Of a stretch of DNA of 64,000 nucleotides, positions 10,380-24,260 are shown piece by piece (position 1 is the first letter of the stretch; the number at the start of each line of letters is the position of its first letter). The DNA comes from Glycine soja (Eukaryota; Streptophyta; Magnoliopsida; Fabales; Fabaceae): positions 13,785,223-13,849,222 of the forward strand of contig NC_041012.1 in assembly GCF_004193775.1 (NCBI RefSeq). The letters are read 5' to 3'. The position numbers and the translations under genes were made by a program. The notes below the pieces were generated by a model. It worked only from the letters and a program-made list of their open reading frames with translations. It had not been told where the DNA came from and ran no database searches.

Positions 10380-11988
10380 TGTCGCAACATGCCCTTTTGC
10401 GGGCGAGCGAGGCGAGGGTCACGGGTGCGCTTTCCAAAGGAGGAAAGATGCGCGGAGTCGCCACCAACGTTTATTTGTGGAAAACGTCGGAAAAACCGAA
10501 GGAAACTGGTCAAAATGAAAATTCTAAGTTCGGGAGTTGTATTTACGTTTGAGGAAGGTATTAGCACCTCTCACGTTTGTCTCAAAGGACAACAGCCTAT
10601 TTTTTAGAATTGTGAAATTGTGTTATCTTACCTTTTATTTCTTTTTTATTTTTGAGGTCGACAAAAGTGGGGCTTTTGCTCCTACGTACCCCCCATCAAA
10701 GAGGAAATCAGACCTACGTAGTTCTTTTTTAAGAGTGAATCAAGCGATTCTTTTTACTTGAAAGGTGATCATTTTAAGGCATTGGACCTTAAAAATGATC
10801 CATTTACTGGATAAGGAAAACTGAAATGATAAACTTTTAAACCCTTTTTTTAGTGACCTTTTTTGTGGACGAGCTTGACTAGGCGAGTTGATTTTAGCCT
10901 TAGTTTCACTTTAGTTATTAGTCAATTCGATTAAGAATGAGAAATCCCAAAGAGAAAACGTTTGATTGATTTTTCGCTTTATTTTACTAAAAGGTATTTT
11001 TTTGTTATTATATTATTATTTTACCTCTTTTTTGATTTCCAACGTGGTTACGGCACAACCGAACGGTCGAAATTCATTTTAACATAAATTAACGGATATT
11101 ACAAATCAAACGATCAGTGGAAATTTATTTTATTTTTTGATTAGGCGAGAAATGACTTAAATAAATGACTGAAGCACATCAAAAGGGGGTACGGAAAGTA
11201 AATGAAAATGAGAATAAAAATACATGAAAAAAATGGGGACCACCACGGGTACATAGAATGAATTGAAAAGCTCGGTTTGAGGTACTTACCAGTTGAAGAC
11301 TAAAGAAAACGAAGAACGAACGATGAATGTCGAAGAACGGTTGAAAATCTTCGCGTAATTACTCACGGAAATGTTACGGAAGCGCCTCGGCTTGGATTTT
11401 CTTCCCGGAAACAATTTTTCTCAGCAAATTTAAGAGAATACGAAGTGCCAAGAAGGCTGAACTCCTTCCCCCTTCATTCCTCCCCCTATTTATAGCCAAA
11501 TAGGGGAGGAGCTTGCCACCCAGCTCGCCCAGGCGAGCAAGGTTGCTTCCTCCAGAAGCAACGCCTTCTGGAGGAAGAATCTGGAAGGCCCAAGTGGGCC
11601 TGATTGCTATTTGTACCCCTTTTTTACTAAATGCACCCCCTTTACTTTTTTTGGTAATTCTTTTTCCATAACGTTACGAAACCTTACAAATTTCGTAACG
11701 ATACTATTTTTCTTTCCGTAAGGTTACGAATCCTTACGGATCATATATTTACTCTTTTTTAGCTTTCGAAGAAGTTACGGAAACTCACGGATCGCGCAAC
11801 AACACCTCTTTTCAATTTTCGCCACATTACGGAATTTCACGGATCGCATAAGCCTGCTTCCTTTTGATTTCCGACACGTCTCGAGACTTCACATATTGTG
11901 CAACAAAGGATGCCAAGTATCTCAAAGCGGCCAATCAAAGGTTGCATGTCATCAAGTAATAATCCCCAGACGAAATTAGGGTATGACA
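10380..11988 (-). mobile_element. 3' LTR of minus-strand Ogre/Tat-type element (LTR B)
   Basis: This 1,609-bp LTR reads TGTCATACCCTAATTTCG at its 5' tip (11988) and ends TGTTGCGACA (10380). A polypurine tract lies immediately upstream on the minus strand (11989-12003), so it is the 3' LTR. It is inserted in LTR A between TTACGGAAG and the rest. It contains a TATA box (11486-11495), many TTACGGAA-type repeats in U3 (about 11660-11830), one TACGTA module (10655-10725) and a long hairpin at 10767-10800. It resembles the plus-strand LTR at 41431-42980 closely over most of its length. Confidence 0.85.
11486..11495 (-). promoter_or_regulatory. TATA box of LTR B
   Basis: CTATAAATAG on the minus strand, about 500 bp inside the LTR, between the TTACGGAA-rich U3 and the downstream part. 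The same box is present in the other Ogre-type LTRs (10239-10248, 41875-41884, 53892-53901). Confidence 0.6.
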
Positions 11989-12003
11989 GTTGCCCCTCTT
12001 TAC
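11989..12003 (-). other. Polypurine tract of left Ogre-type element
   Basis: The minus strand reads GTAAAGAGGGGCAAC directly before the LTR tip TGTCATACCC. The same 15 bases precede the LTR tips at 41431 and 54621. A purine-rich run abutting an LTR is the plus-strand primer of LTR retrotransposons, and it fixes the element's orientation. Confidence 0.75.
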
Positions 12004-12252
12004 TTACCTTTTATCGAAGATAAGAGGAAAGCAAAGACAAGACACTGATTTCGTCCGTCTTGCCCTTTCCGTGATTAGTCTATGACGACTCTCGTCTCTA
12101 CTCCATCTTCTTTTTTTTTGCACAAAAAAAAATACAAACAACAACAAAAACAACTACAATATAATATACATATACACGTTTGGCAAAGGAATCAATCGGG
12201 AAAATAACAAAGATCACATTTCCCAGTAAAGAGGATCCACTCTTGACGATGA
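12004..12252 (-). other. Unique 3' untranslated segment between satellite array and PPT
   Basis: No gene. This segment is homologous, in inverted orientation, to 41196-41411 at the far end of the satellite region; shared landmarks include the CACAAA-rich part and AATATACATATACAC. It therefore belongs to the Ogre-type element and separates the tandem array from the PPT. Confidence 0.65.
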
Positions 12253-12602
12253 AAAACTTTGGAGAATGGAGGATTGCACTAGAGGGTCCTCACTAAAAAT
12301 CATGAAGCACGGCTCCAAACTCTTTGGGTGGAGGATGCATGAACGAAAATGTAATTCATGGGGCTCCGAAAAAAAAAGGCGAGGATGGAGGATTGCACTA
12401 GAGGGTCCTCACTAGTCAATCATGAAGCATAGCTCCAAACTTTTTGGGTGGAGGATGCATGAACGAAAACGCAATTCAGGGGGCTCCGAAAAAAGGCAGG
12501 GATGGAGGATTTCACTACAGGGTCCTCACTAGTCAATCATGAAGCATAGCTCGAAATTCTTTGGGTGGAGGATGCATGAACGAAAACGCAATTGATGGGG
12601 CT
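12253..12602 (-). repeat. Transitional ~123-bp-type monomers at array edge
   Basis: The first three monomers next to the 3' UTR contain GAGGGTCCTC between ATTGCACTA and the TCAATCATGAAGC part. The 123-bp monomers of the right array share this insert, and the 104-bp monomers lack it. They link the two subfamilies and suggest the 123-bp form is ancestral. Confidence 0.75.
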
Positions 12603-12896
12603 CCGAAAAAGGGTAGAGAATGGAGAATTGCACTAAGCAATCACTACGCATGGCTCCAAACTCGGGGGTGGAGGATGCATGAACGAAAACGCAATTCATG
12701 GGGCTCCGTAAAAAGGGTAGAGAATGGAGAATTGCACTAAGAAATCACTACGCATGGCTCCAAACTCGTGGGCGGAGGATACATGAACGAAAACGCAATT
12801 CATGGGGCTCCGAAAAAAGGGAAGAGAATGGAGAATTGCACTAAGTAATCACTACGCATGGCTCCAAACTCGTGGGCGGAGGATGCATGAACGAAA

Positions 12897-15800
12897 ACAC
12901 AATTCATGGGGCTCCGAAAAAGGTGTAGCGAATGGAGAATTACACTAAGCAATCACTACGCATGGCTCCAAACTCGTGGGCGGAGGATTCTTGAACGCTC
13001 CAAACTCATGGGTGGAGGATGCATGAACGAAAACGCAATTCATGAGGCTCCGAAAAAGGGTAGAGAATGGAGAATTGCACTAAGAAATCACTACGCACGG
13101 CTCCAAACTCGAGGGCGGAGGATGAATGAACGGTCCAAACTCTTGGGTGGAATATGCATGAACGAAAACGCAATTCATGGGGATTCGAAAAAGGGTAGAG
13201 AATGGAGAATTGCACTAAGCAATCACTACGCATGGCTAAAAACTAGTGGGCGGAGGATGCATGAACGAAAACGCAATTCATGGGCCTCCGAAAAAAGGGT
13301 AGAGAATGGAGAATTGCACTAAGCAATCACTACGCATGGCTCCAAACCCGTGGGCGGAGGATGCATGAACGCTCCAAACTCGTGGGTGGAAGATGCATGA
13401 ACGAAAACGCAATTCATGGCTGCTTAGAAAAAAGTGTTGAGAATGGAGAATTGCACTAAGCAATCACTACGCATGGCTCCAAACTCGTGGGCGGAGGATG
13501 CATGAACGAAAACGCAATTCATGGGGCTCCGAAAAAAGAGTAGAGAATGGAGAATTGCACTAAACAATCACTACGCATGGCTCCAAACTCGTGGCCGGAG
13601 GATGCATGAACGCTCCAAACTCGTGGGTGGAGGATGCATGAACGACAACGCAATTCATGAGGCTCCGAAAAAGGGTAGAGAATGGAGAAATGCACAAATC
13701 AACCCTACGCATGGCTCCAAACTCGTGGGCGGAGGATGCATGAACACCTAAAACTCCTGGGTGGAAGATGCATGAACGAAAACACAATTCATGCGGCTAC
13801 GAAAAAGGGTAGAGAATGGAGTAATGCACAAATCAATCACTACGCATGTCTCCAAACTCGTGGGCGGAGGATGCATGAACGCTCCAAACTCGTGGGTGGA
13901 GGATGCATGAACGAAAACGAAATTCATGGCTGCTCCGAAAAAAGTGTTGAGAATGGAGAATTGCACTAAGCAATCACTACGCATGGCTGCAAACTCGTGG
14001 CCGGAGGATGCATGAACGCTCCAAACTCGTGGGTGGAGGATGCATGAACGAAAACGTAATTCGCGGGGCTCCAAAAAAGGGTAGAGAATGGAGAATTGCA
14101 CTAAGCAATCAGTACACATGGCTTCAAACTCGTGGGCAAAGGATGCAGAAACGAAAACGCAATTCATGGGGCTCCGAAAAAAGGGTAGAGAATGGAGAAT
14201 TGCACTAAGCAATCAATACGCATGGCTCCAAACTCGAGGGCGGAGGATGCATCAACGCTCCAAACTCGTGGGTGGAGGATGCATGAACGAAAACACAATT
14301 CATGGGGCTCCAAAAAAGGGTAGAGAATGGAGAATTGCACTAAGCAATCAGTACGCATGGCTCCAAACTCGTGGGCGAAGGATGCATGAACGAAAACACA
14401 ATTCATGGGGCTCCGAAAAAAGGGTAGAGAATGGAGAATTGCACTAAGCAATCACTACGCATGGCTCCAAACTCGAGGGCGGAGGATGAGTGAACGCTCC
14501 AAATTCGTGGGTGGAGGATGCATGAACGAAGACGCAATTCATGGGGATTCGAAAAAGGGTAGAGAATGGAGAATTGCACTAAGAAATCACTACGCATGGC
14601 TCCAAACTCGTGGGCGGAGGATGCATGAACGAAAACGCAATTCATGGGGCTCCGAAAAAAGGGAAGAGAATGGAGAATTGCACTAAGTAATCACTACGCA
14701 TGGCTCCAAACTCGTGGGCGGAGGATGCATGAACGAAAACACAATTCATGGGGCTCCGAAAAAGGTGTAGCGAATGGAGAATTACACTAAGCAATCACTA
14801 CGCATGGCTCCAAACTCGTGGGCGGAGGATTCTTGAACGCTCCAAACTCATGGGTGGAGGATGCATGAACGAAAACGCAATTCATGAGGCTCCGAAAAAG
14901 GGTAGAGAATGGAGAATTGCACTAAGAAATCACTACGCACGGCTCCAAACTCGAGGGCGGAGGATGAATGAACGGTCCAAACTCTTGGGTGGAATATGCA
15001 TGAACGAAAACGCAATTCACGGGGATTCGAAAAAGGGTAGAGAATGGAGAATTGCACTAAGCAATCACTACGCATGGCTCAAAACTAGTGGGCGGAGGAT
15101 GCATGAACGAAAACGCAATTCATGGGCCTCCGAAAAAAGGGTAGAGAATGGAGAATTGCACTAAGAAATCACTACGCATGGCTCCAAACCCGTGGGCGGA
15201 GGATGCATGAACGCTCCAAACTCGTGGGTGGAAGATGCATGAACGAAAACGCAATTCATGGCTGCTTCGAAAAAAGTGTTGAGAATGGAGAATTGCACTA
15301 AGCAATCACTACGCATGGCTCCAAACTAGTGGGCGGAGGATGCATGAACGAAAACGCAATTCATGGGGCTCCGAAAAAAGAGTAGAGAGTGGAGAATTGC
15401 ACTAAACAATCACTACGCATGGCTCCAAACTCGTGGCCGGAGGATGCATGAACGCTCCAAACTCGTGGGTGGAGGATGCATGAACGACAACGCAATTCAT
15501 GAGGCTCCGAAAAAGGGTAGAGAATGGAGAAATGCACAAATCAACACTACGCATGGCTCCAAACTCGTGGGCGGAGGATGCATGAACACCTAAAACTCGT
15601 GGGTGGAAGATGCATGAACGAAAACACAATTCATGCGGCTACGAAAAAGGGTAGAGAATGGAGTAATGCACAAATCAATCACTACGCATGTCTCCAAACT
15701 CGTGGGCGGAGGATGCATGAACGCTCCAAACTCGTGGGTGGAGGATGCATGAACGATAACGAAATTCATGGCTGCTCCGAAAAAAGTGTTGAGAATGGAG

Positions 15801-18800
15801 AATTGCACTAAGCAATCACTACGCATGGCTGCAAACTCGTGGCCGGAGGATGCATGAACGCTCCAAACTCGTGGGTGGAGGATGCATGAACGAAATCGTA
15901 ATTCGCGGGGCTCCAAAAAAGGGTAGAGAATGGAGAATTGCACTAAGCAATCAGTACACATGGCTCCAAACTCGTGGGCGAAGGATGCAGAAACGAAAAC
16001 GCAATTCATGGGGCTCCGAAAAAAGGGTAGAGAATGGAGAATTGCACTAAGCAATCACTACGCATGGCTCCAAACTCGAGGGCGGAGGATGCATCAACGC
16101 TCCAAACTCGTGGGTGGAGGATGCATGAACGAAAACACAATTCATGGGGTTCCAAAAAAGGGTAGAGAATGGAGAATTGCACTAAGCAATCAGTATGCAT
16201 GGCTCCAAACTCGTGGGCGAAGGATGCATGAACGAAAACGCAATTCATGGGGCTCCGAAAAAAGGGTAGAGAATGGAGAATTGCACTAAGCAATCACTAC
16301 GCATTGCTCCAAACTCGAGGGCGGAGGATGAATGAACGCTCCAAATTCGTGGGTGGAGGATGCATGAACGAAGACGCAATTCATGGGGATTCAAAAAAGG
16401 GTAGAGAATGGAGAATTGCACTAAGAAATCACTACGCATGGCTCCAAACTCGTGGGCAGAGGATGCATGAACGAAAACGCAATTCATGGGGCTCCGAAAA
16501 AAGGGTAGAGAATGGAGAATTGCACTAAGTAATCACTACGCATGGCTCCAAACTCGTGGGCGGAGGATGCATGAACGAAAACGCAATTCATGGGGCTCCG
16601 AAAAAAGGGAAGAGAATGGAGAATTGCACTAAGTAATCACTACGCATGGCTCCAAACTCGTGGGCGGAGGATGCATGAACGAAAACACAATTCATGGGGC
16701 TCCGAAAAAGGTGTAGCGAATGGAGAATTGCACTAAGCAATCACTACGCATGGCTCCAAACTCGTGGGCGGAGGATTCTTGAACGCTCCAAACTCATGGG
16801 TGGAGGATGCATGAACGAAAACGCAATTCATGAGGCTCCGAAAAAGGGTAGAGAATGGAGAATTGCACTAAGAAATCACTACGCACGGCTCCAAACTCGA
16901 GGGCGGAGGATGAATGAATGGTCCAAACTCTTGGGTGGAATATGCATGAACGAAAACGCAATTCACGGGGATTCGAAAAAGGGTAGAGAATGGAGAATTG
17001 CACTAAGCAATCACTACGCATGGCTCAAAACTAGTGGGCGGAGGATGCATGAACGAAAACGCAATTCATGGGCCTCCGAAAAAAGGGTAGAGAATGGAGA
17101 ATTGCACTAAGCAATCACTACGCATGGCTCCAAACCCGTGGGCGGAGGATGCATGAACGCTCCAAACTCGTGGGTGGAAGATGCATGAACGAAAACGCAA
17201 TTCATGGCTGCTTCGAAAAAAGTGTTGAGAATGGAGAATTGCACTAAGCAATCACTACGCATGGCTCCAAACTCGTGGGCGGAGGATGCATGAACGAAAA
17301 CGCAATTCATGGGGCTCCGAAAAAAGAGTAGAGAATGGAGAATTGCACTAAACAATCACTACGCATGGCTCCAAACTCGTGGCCGGAGGATGCATGAACG
17401 CTCCAAACTCGTGGGTGGAGGATGCATGAACGACAATGCAATTCATGAGGCTCCGAAAAAGGGTAGAGAATGGAGAAATGCACAAATCAACACTACGCAT
17501 GGCTCCAAACTCGTGGGCGGAGGATGCATGAACACCTAAAACTCGTGGGTGGAAGATGCATGAACGAAAACACAATTCATGCGGCTACGAAAAAGGGTAG
17601 AGAATGGAGTAATGCACAAATCAATCACTACGCATGTCTCCAAACTCGTGGGCGGAGGATGCATGAACGCTCCAAACTCGTGGGTGGAGGATGCATGAAC
17701 GATAACGAAATTCATGGCTGCTCCGAAAAAAGTGTTGAGAATGGAGAATTGCACTAAGCAATCACTACGCATGGCTGCAAACTCGTGGCCGGAGGATGCA
17801 TGAACGCTCCAAACTCGTGGGTGGAGGATGCATGAACGAAAACGTCATTAGCGGGGCTCCAAAAAAGGGTAGAGAATGGAGAATTGCACTAAGCAATCAG
17901 TACACATGGCTCCAAACTCGTGGGCGAAGGATGCAGAAACGAAAACGCAATTCATGGGGCTCCGAAAAAAGGGTAGAGAATGGAGAATTGCACTAAGCAA
18001 TCACTACGCATGGCTCCAAACTCGAGGGCGGAGGATGCATCAACGCTCCAAACTCGTGGGTGGAGGATGCATGAACGAAAACACAATTCATGGGGCTCCA
18101 AAAAAGGGTAGAGAATGGAGAATTGCACTAAGCAATCAGTACGCATGGCTCCAAACTCGTGGGCGAAGGATGCATGAACGAAAACGCAATTCATGGGGCT
18201 CCGAAAAAAGGGTAGAGAATGGAGAATTGCACTAAGCAATCACTACGCATTGCTCCAAACTCGAGGGCGGAGGATGAATGAACGCTCCAAATTCGTGGGT
18301 GGAGGATGCATGAACGAAGACGCAATTCATGGGGATTCGAAAAAGGGTAGAGAATGGAGAATTGCACTAAGAAATCACTACGCATGGCTCCAAACTCGTG
18401 GGCAGAGGATGCATGAACGAAAACGCAATTCATGGGGCTCCGAAAAAAGGGTAGAGAATGGAGAATTGCACTAAGTAATCACTACGCATGGCTCCAAACT
18501 CGTGGGCGGAGGATGCATGAACGAAAACACAATTCATGGGGCTCCGAAAAAGGTGTAGCGAATGGAGAATTGCACTAAGCAATCACTACGCATGGCTCCA
18601 AACTCGTGGGCGGAGGATTCTTGAACGCTCCAAACTCATGGGTGGAGGATGCATGAACGAAAACGCAATTCATGAGGCTCCGAAAAAGGGTAGAGAATGG
18701 AGAATTGCACTAAGAAATCACTACGCACAGCTCCAAACTCGAGGGCGGAGGATGAATGAACGGTCCAAAATCTTGGGTGGAATATGCATGAACGAAAACG

Positions 18801-21120
18801 CAATTCATGGGGATTCGAAAAAGGGTAAAGAATGGAGAATTGCACTAAGCAATCACTACGCATGGCTCAAAACTAGTGGGCGGAGGATTCATGAACGAAA
18901 ACGCAATTCATGGGGCTCCGAAAAAAGGGTAGAGAATGGAGAATTGCACTAAGCAATCACTACGCATGGCTCCAAACCCGTGGGCGGAGGATGCATGAAC
19001 GCTCCAAACTCGTGGGTGGAGGATGCATGAACGAAAACGCAATTCATGGCTGCTTCGAAAAAAGTGTTGAGAATGGAGAATTGCACTAAGCAATCACTAC
19101 GCATGGCTCCAAACTCATGCGCGGAGGATGCATGAACGAAAACGCAATTCATGGGGCTCCGAAAAAAGGGTAGAGAATGGAGAATTGCACTAAACAATCA
19201 CTACGCATGGCTCCAAACTCGTGGCCGGAGGATGCATGAACGCTCCAAACTCGTGGGTGGAGGATGCATGAACGACAACGCAATTCATGAGGCTCCGAAA
19301 AAGGGTAGAGAATGGAGAAATGCACAAATCAACACTACGCATGGCTCCAAACTCGTGGGCGGAGGATGCATGAACACCTAAAACTCGTGGGTGGAAGATG
19401 CATGAACGAAAACACAATTCATGCGGCTACGAAAAAGGGTAGAGAATGGAGTAATGCACAAATCAATCACTACGCATGTCTCCAAACTCGTGGGCGGAGG
19501 ATGCATGAACGCTCCAAACTCGTGGGTGGAGGATGCATGAACGAAAACGAAATTCATGGCTACTCCGAAAAAAGTGTTGAGAATGGAGAATTGCACTAAG
19601 CAATCACTACGCATGGCTGCAAACTCGTGGCCGGAGGATGCATGAACGCTCCAAACTCGTGGGTGGAGGATGCATGAACGAAAACGTAATTCGCGGGGCT
19701 CCAAAAAAGGGTAGAGAATGGAGAATTGCACTAAGCAATCAGTACACATGGCTTCAAACTCGTGGGCGAAGGATGCAGAAACGAAAACGCAATTGATGGG
19801 GCTCCGAAAAAAGGGTAGAGAATGGAGAATTGCACTAAGCAATCACTACGCATGGCTCCAAACTCGAGGGCGGAGGATGCATCAACGCTCCAAACTCGTG
19901 GGTGGAGGATGCATGAACGAAAACACAATTCATGGGGCTCCAAAAAAGGGTAGAGAATGGAGAATTGCACTAAGCAATCAGTACGCATGGCTCCAAACTC
20001 GTGGGCGAAGGATGCATGAACGAAAACGCAATTCATGGGGCTCCGAAAAAAGGGTAGAGAATGGAGAATTGCACTAAGCAATCACTACGCATGGCTCCAA
20101 ACTCGAGGGCGGAGGATGAGTGAACGCTCCAAATTCGTGGGTGGAGGATGCATGAACGAAGACGCAATTCATGGGGATTCGAAAAAGGGTAGAGAATGGA
20201 GAATTGCACTAAGAAATCACTACGCATGGCTCCAAACTCGTGGGCGGAGGATGCATGAACGAAAACGCAATTCATGGGGCTCCGAAAAAAGGGTAGAGAA
20301 TGGAGAATTGCACTAAGTAATCACTACGCATGGCTCCAAACTCGTGGGCGGAGGATGCATGAACGAAAACACAATTCAAGGGGCTTCGAAAAAGGTGTAG
20401 CGAATGGAGAATTGTACTAAGCAATCACTACGCATGGCTCCAAACTCGTGGGCGGAGGATTCTTGAACGCTCCAAACTCATGGGTGGAGGATGCATGAAC
20501 GAAAACGCAATTCATGAGGCTCCGAAAAAGGGTAGAGAATGGAGAGTTGCACTAAGAAATCACTACGCACGGCTCCAAACTCGAGGGCGGAGGATGAATG
20601 AACGGTCCAAACTCTTGGGTGGAATATGCATGAACGAAAACACAATTCATGGGGATTCGAAAAAGGGTAGAGAATGGAGAATTGCACTAAGCAATCACTA
20701 CGCATGGCTCAAAACTAGTGGGCGGAGGATGCATGAACGAAAACGCAATTCATGGGGCTCCGAAAAAAGGGTAGAGAATGGAGAATTGCACTAAGAAATC
20801 ACTACGCATGGCTCGAAACCCGTGGGCGGAGGATGCATGAACGCTCCAAACTCGTGGGTGGAGGATGCATGAACGAAAACGCAATTCATGGCTGCTTCGA
20901 AAAAAGTGTTGAGAATGGAGAATTGCACTAAGCAATCACTACGCATGGCTCCAAACTCGTGGGCGGAGGATGCATGAACGAAAACGCAATTCATGGGGCT
21001 CCGAAAAAAGGGTAGAGAATGGAGAATTGCACTAAACAATCACTACGCATGGCTCCAAACTCGTGGCCGGAGGATGCATGAACGCTCCAAACTCGTGGGT
21101 GGAGGATGCATGAACGACAA
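12897..21120 (-). repeat. Higher-order repeat of about 1,842 bp
   Basis: Blocks starting near 12897, 14739, 16685, 18527 and 20369 repeat the same order of monomer variants with only scattered differences. Spacing is 1,842 bp except for one interval of 1,946 bp, which has exactly one extra 104-bp monomer (about 16561-16664). The last block is incomplete. Confidence 0.8.
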
Positions 21121-22300
21121 CGCAATTCATGGCGGCTCCGAAAAAAGGGTAGAGAATGGAGAATTGCACTAAGGAATCAGTACGCATTGCTCCAAACTCG
21201 TGGGCGAAGGATGCAGGAACGAAAACGCAATTCATGGGGCTCCGAAAAAAGGGTAGAGAATGGAGAATTGCACTAAGCAATCACTACGCATGGTTCCAAA
21301 CTCGAGGGCGGAGGATGCATGAACGCTCCAAACTCGTGGGTGGAGGATGCATGAACAAAAACACAATTCATGGGGCTCCAAAAAAGGGTAGAGAATGGAG
21401 AATTGCACTAAGCAATCAGTACGCATGGCTACAAACTTGTGGGCGAAGGATGCATGAACGAAAACGCAATTCATGGGGCTCCGAAAAAAGGGTAGAGAAT
21501 GGAGAATTGCACTAAGCAATCACTACGCATGGCTCCAAACTCGAGGGTGGAGGATGAATGATCGCTCCAAACTCGTGGGTGGAGGATGCATGAACGAAAA
21601 CGCAATTCATGGGGATCCAAAAAGGGTAGAGAATGGAGAATTGCGCAAAGCAATCACTACGCATGGCTCCAAACTCGTGGGCGAAGGATGCAGAAACGAA
21701 AACGCAATTCATGGGGCTCCGAAAAAAGGGTAGAGAATGGAGAATTGCACTAAGCAATCACTACGCATGGTTCCAAACCCGTGGGCGGAGGATGCATGAA
21801 CGCTCCAAACTCGTGGGTGGAGGATGCATGAACGAAAACGCAATTCATGGCTGCTTCGAAAAAAGTGTTGAGAATGGAGAATTGCACTAAGCAATCACTA
21901 CGCATGGCTCCAAACTCGTGGGCGGAGGATGCATGAACGAAAACGCAATTCATGGGGCTCCGAAAAAAGGGTAGAGAATGGAGAATTGCACTAAACAATC
22001 ACTACGCATGGCTCCAAACTCGTGGCCGGAGGATGCATGAACGCTCCAAACTCATGGGTGGAGGATGCATGAACGACAACGCAATTCATGGCGGCTCCGA
22101 AAAAAGGGTAGAGAATGGAGAATTGCACTAAGCAATCAGTACGCATGGCTCCAAACTCGTGGGCGAAGGATGCAGGAACGAAAACGCAATTCATGGGGCT
22201 CCGAAAAAAGGGTAGAGAATCGAGAATTGCACTAAGCAATCACTACGCATGGCTCCAAACTCGTGGGCGGAGGATGCATGAACGAAAATACAATTCATGC
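20750..22300 (-). repeat. ~959-bp duplicated block in left array
   Basis: Sequence near 20791-21280 recurs near 21750-22239 at a spacing of 959 bp, with the same monomer order. This is a second, younger higher-order period following the 1,842-bp blocks. Confidence 0.6.
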
Positions 22301-22345
22301 GTCTCCGAAAAAGGGTAGAGAAGGGAGAATTGCACTAAGCAATCG

Positions 22346-24260
22346 CTACGCATGGCTCCTAACTTGTGGGTGGAGGATGCCTGAACGAAAAAGCAATTCA
22401 TGGGGCTCCGAAAAAGGGTAGAGAATGGAGAATTGCACTAAGCAATCACTATGCATGGCTCCAAACTCGAGGGCGGAAGATGAATTAATGCTCCAAACTC
22501 GTGGGTGGAGGATGCATGAACGAAAACGCAATTCATGGGGATCCAAAAAAGGGTAGAGAATGGAGAATTGCACTAAGTAATCACTACGCATGGCTCCAAA
22601 CTCGTGGGCGGAGGATGCATGAAAGAAAACGCAATTCATGGGGCTCCGAAAAAAGGGTAGAGAATGGAGAATTGCACTAAGCAATCACTACGCATGGCTC
22701 CAAACTCATGGGCGGAGGATGCATGAACGAAAATACAATTCATGCGTCTCCGAAAAAGGGTAGAGAAGGGAGAATTGCACTAAGCAATCGCTACGCATGG
22801 CTCCAAACTTGTGGGTGGAGGATGCCTGAACGAAAAAGCAATTCATGGGGCTCCGAAAAAGGGTAGAGAATGGAGAATTGCACTAAGCAATCACTATGAA
22901 TGGCTCCAAACTCGAGGGCGGAAGATGAATTAATGCTCCAAACTCGTGGGTGGAGGATGCATGAACGAAAACGCAATTCATGGGAATCCAAAAAAGGGTA
23001 GAGAATGGAGAATTGCGCAAAGCAATCACTACGCATGGCTCCAAACTCGTGGGCGGAGGATGCATGAACGAAAATACAATTCATGCGTCTCCGAAAAAGG
23101 GTAGAGAAGGGAGAATTGCACTAAGCAATCGCTACGCATGGCTCCAAACTGTTGGGTGGAGGATGCCTGATCGAAAAAGCAATTCATGGGGCTCCGAAAA
23201 GGGGTAGAGAATGGAGAATTGCACTAAGCAATCACTATGCATGGCTCCAAACTCGAGGGCGGAAGATGAATTAATGCTCCAAACTCGTGGGTGGAGGATG
23301 CATGAACGAAAACGCAATTCATGGGGATCCAAAAAAGGGTAGAGAATGGAGAATTGCGCATAGGAATCACTACGCATGGCTCCAAACTCGTGGGCGGAGG
23401 ATGCATGAACGAAAACACAATTCATGGGGCTCCGAAAAAAGGGTAGAGAAGGGAGAATTGCACTAAGCAATCGCTACGCATGGCTCCAAACTTGTGGGTG
23501 GAGGATGCCTGATCGAAAAAGCAATTCATGGGGCTCCGAAAAGGGGTAGAGAATGGAGAATTGCACTAAGCAATCACTATGCATGGCTCCAAACTCGAGG
23601 GCGGAAGATGAATTAATGCTCCAAACTCGTGGGTGGAGGATGCATGAACGAAAACGCAATTCATGGGGATCCAAAAAAGGGTAGAGAATGGAGAATTGCG
23701 CATAGCAATCACTACGCATGGCTCCAAACTCGTGGGCGGAGGATGCATGAACGAAAACACAATTCATGGGGCTCCGAGAAAGGGGTAGAGAATGGAGTAT
23801 TGCACTAAGAAATCACTACGCATGGCTCCAAACTCGTGAGCGGAGGATGCATGAAAGAAAAAGCAATTCACGGGGCTCCGAAAAAGGGTAGAGAATGGAG
23901 AATTGCACTAAGCAATCACTACGCATGGCTTCAAACTCGTGGGTGGAGGATGCATGAATGAAAAGGCAATTCATGGGGCTCCGAAAAAAGGGTAGAGAAT
24001 GGAGAATTCCATTAAGCAATCACAATGCATGGCTCCAAACTCGAGGGCGGAAGATGAATTAATGCTCCAAACTCGTGGGTGGAGGATGCATGAACGAAAA
24101 CGCAATTCATGGGGATCCAAAAAAGGGTAGAGAATGGAGAATTGCGGAAAGTAATCACTACGCATGGCTCCAAACTCGTGGGCGGAGGATGCATGAACAA
24201 AAACAGAATTCATGGGGCTCCGAAAAAAGGGTAGAGAATGGAGAATTGCACTAAGCAATC
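22346..24260 (-). repeat. ~342-bp higher-order repeats in left array
   Basis: Groups of three monomers recur with spacing near 342 bp (for example 22883, 23224 and 23566). They share features such as GGAAGATGAATTAATGCTCC and GGATGCCTGA that are not common elsewhere in the array. Confidence 0.65.

Noticed and set aside
10318..10607. Several overlapping frames around the start of LTR B
   Set aside because: All are within LTR tips, on both strands, and mirror the frames at 42753-43023 because the LTRs are homologous.
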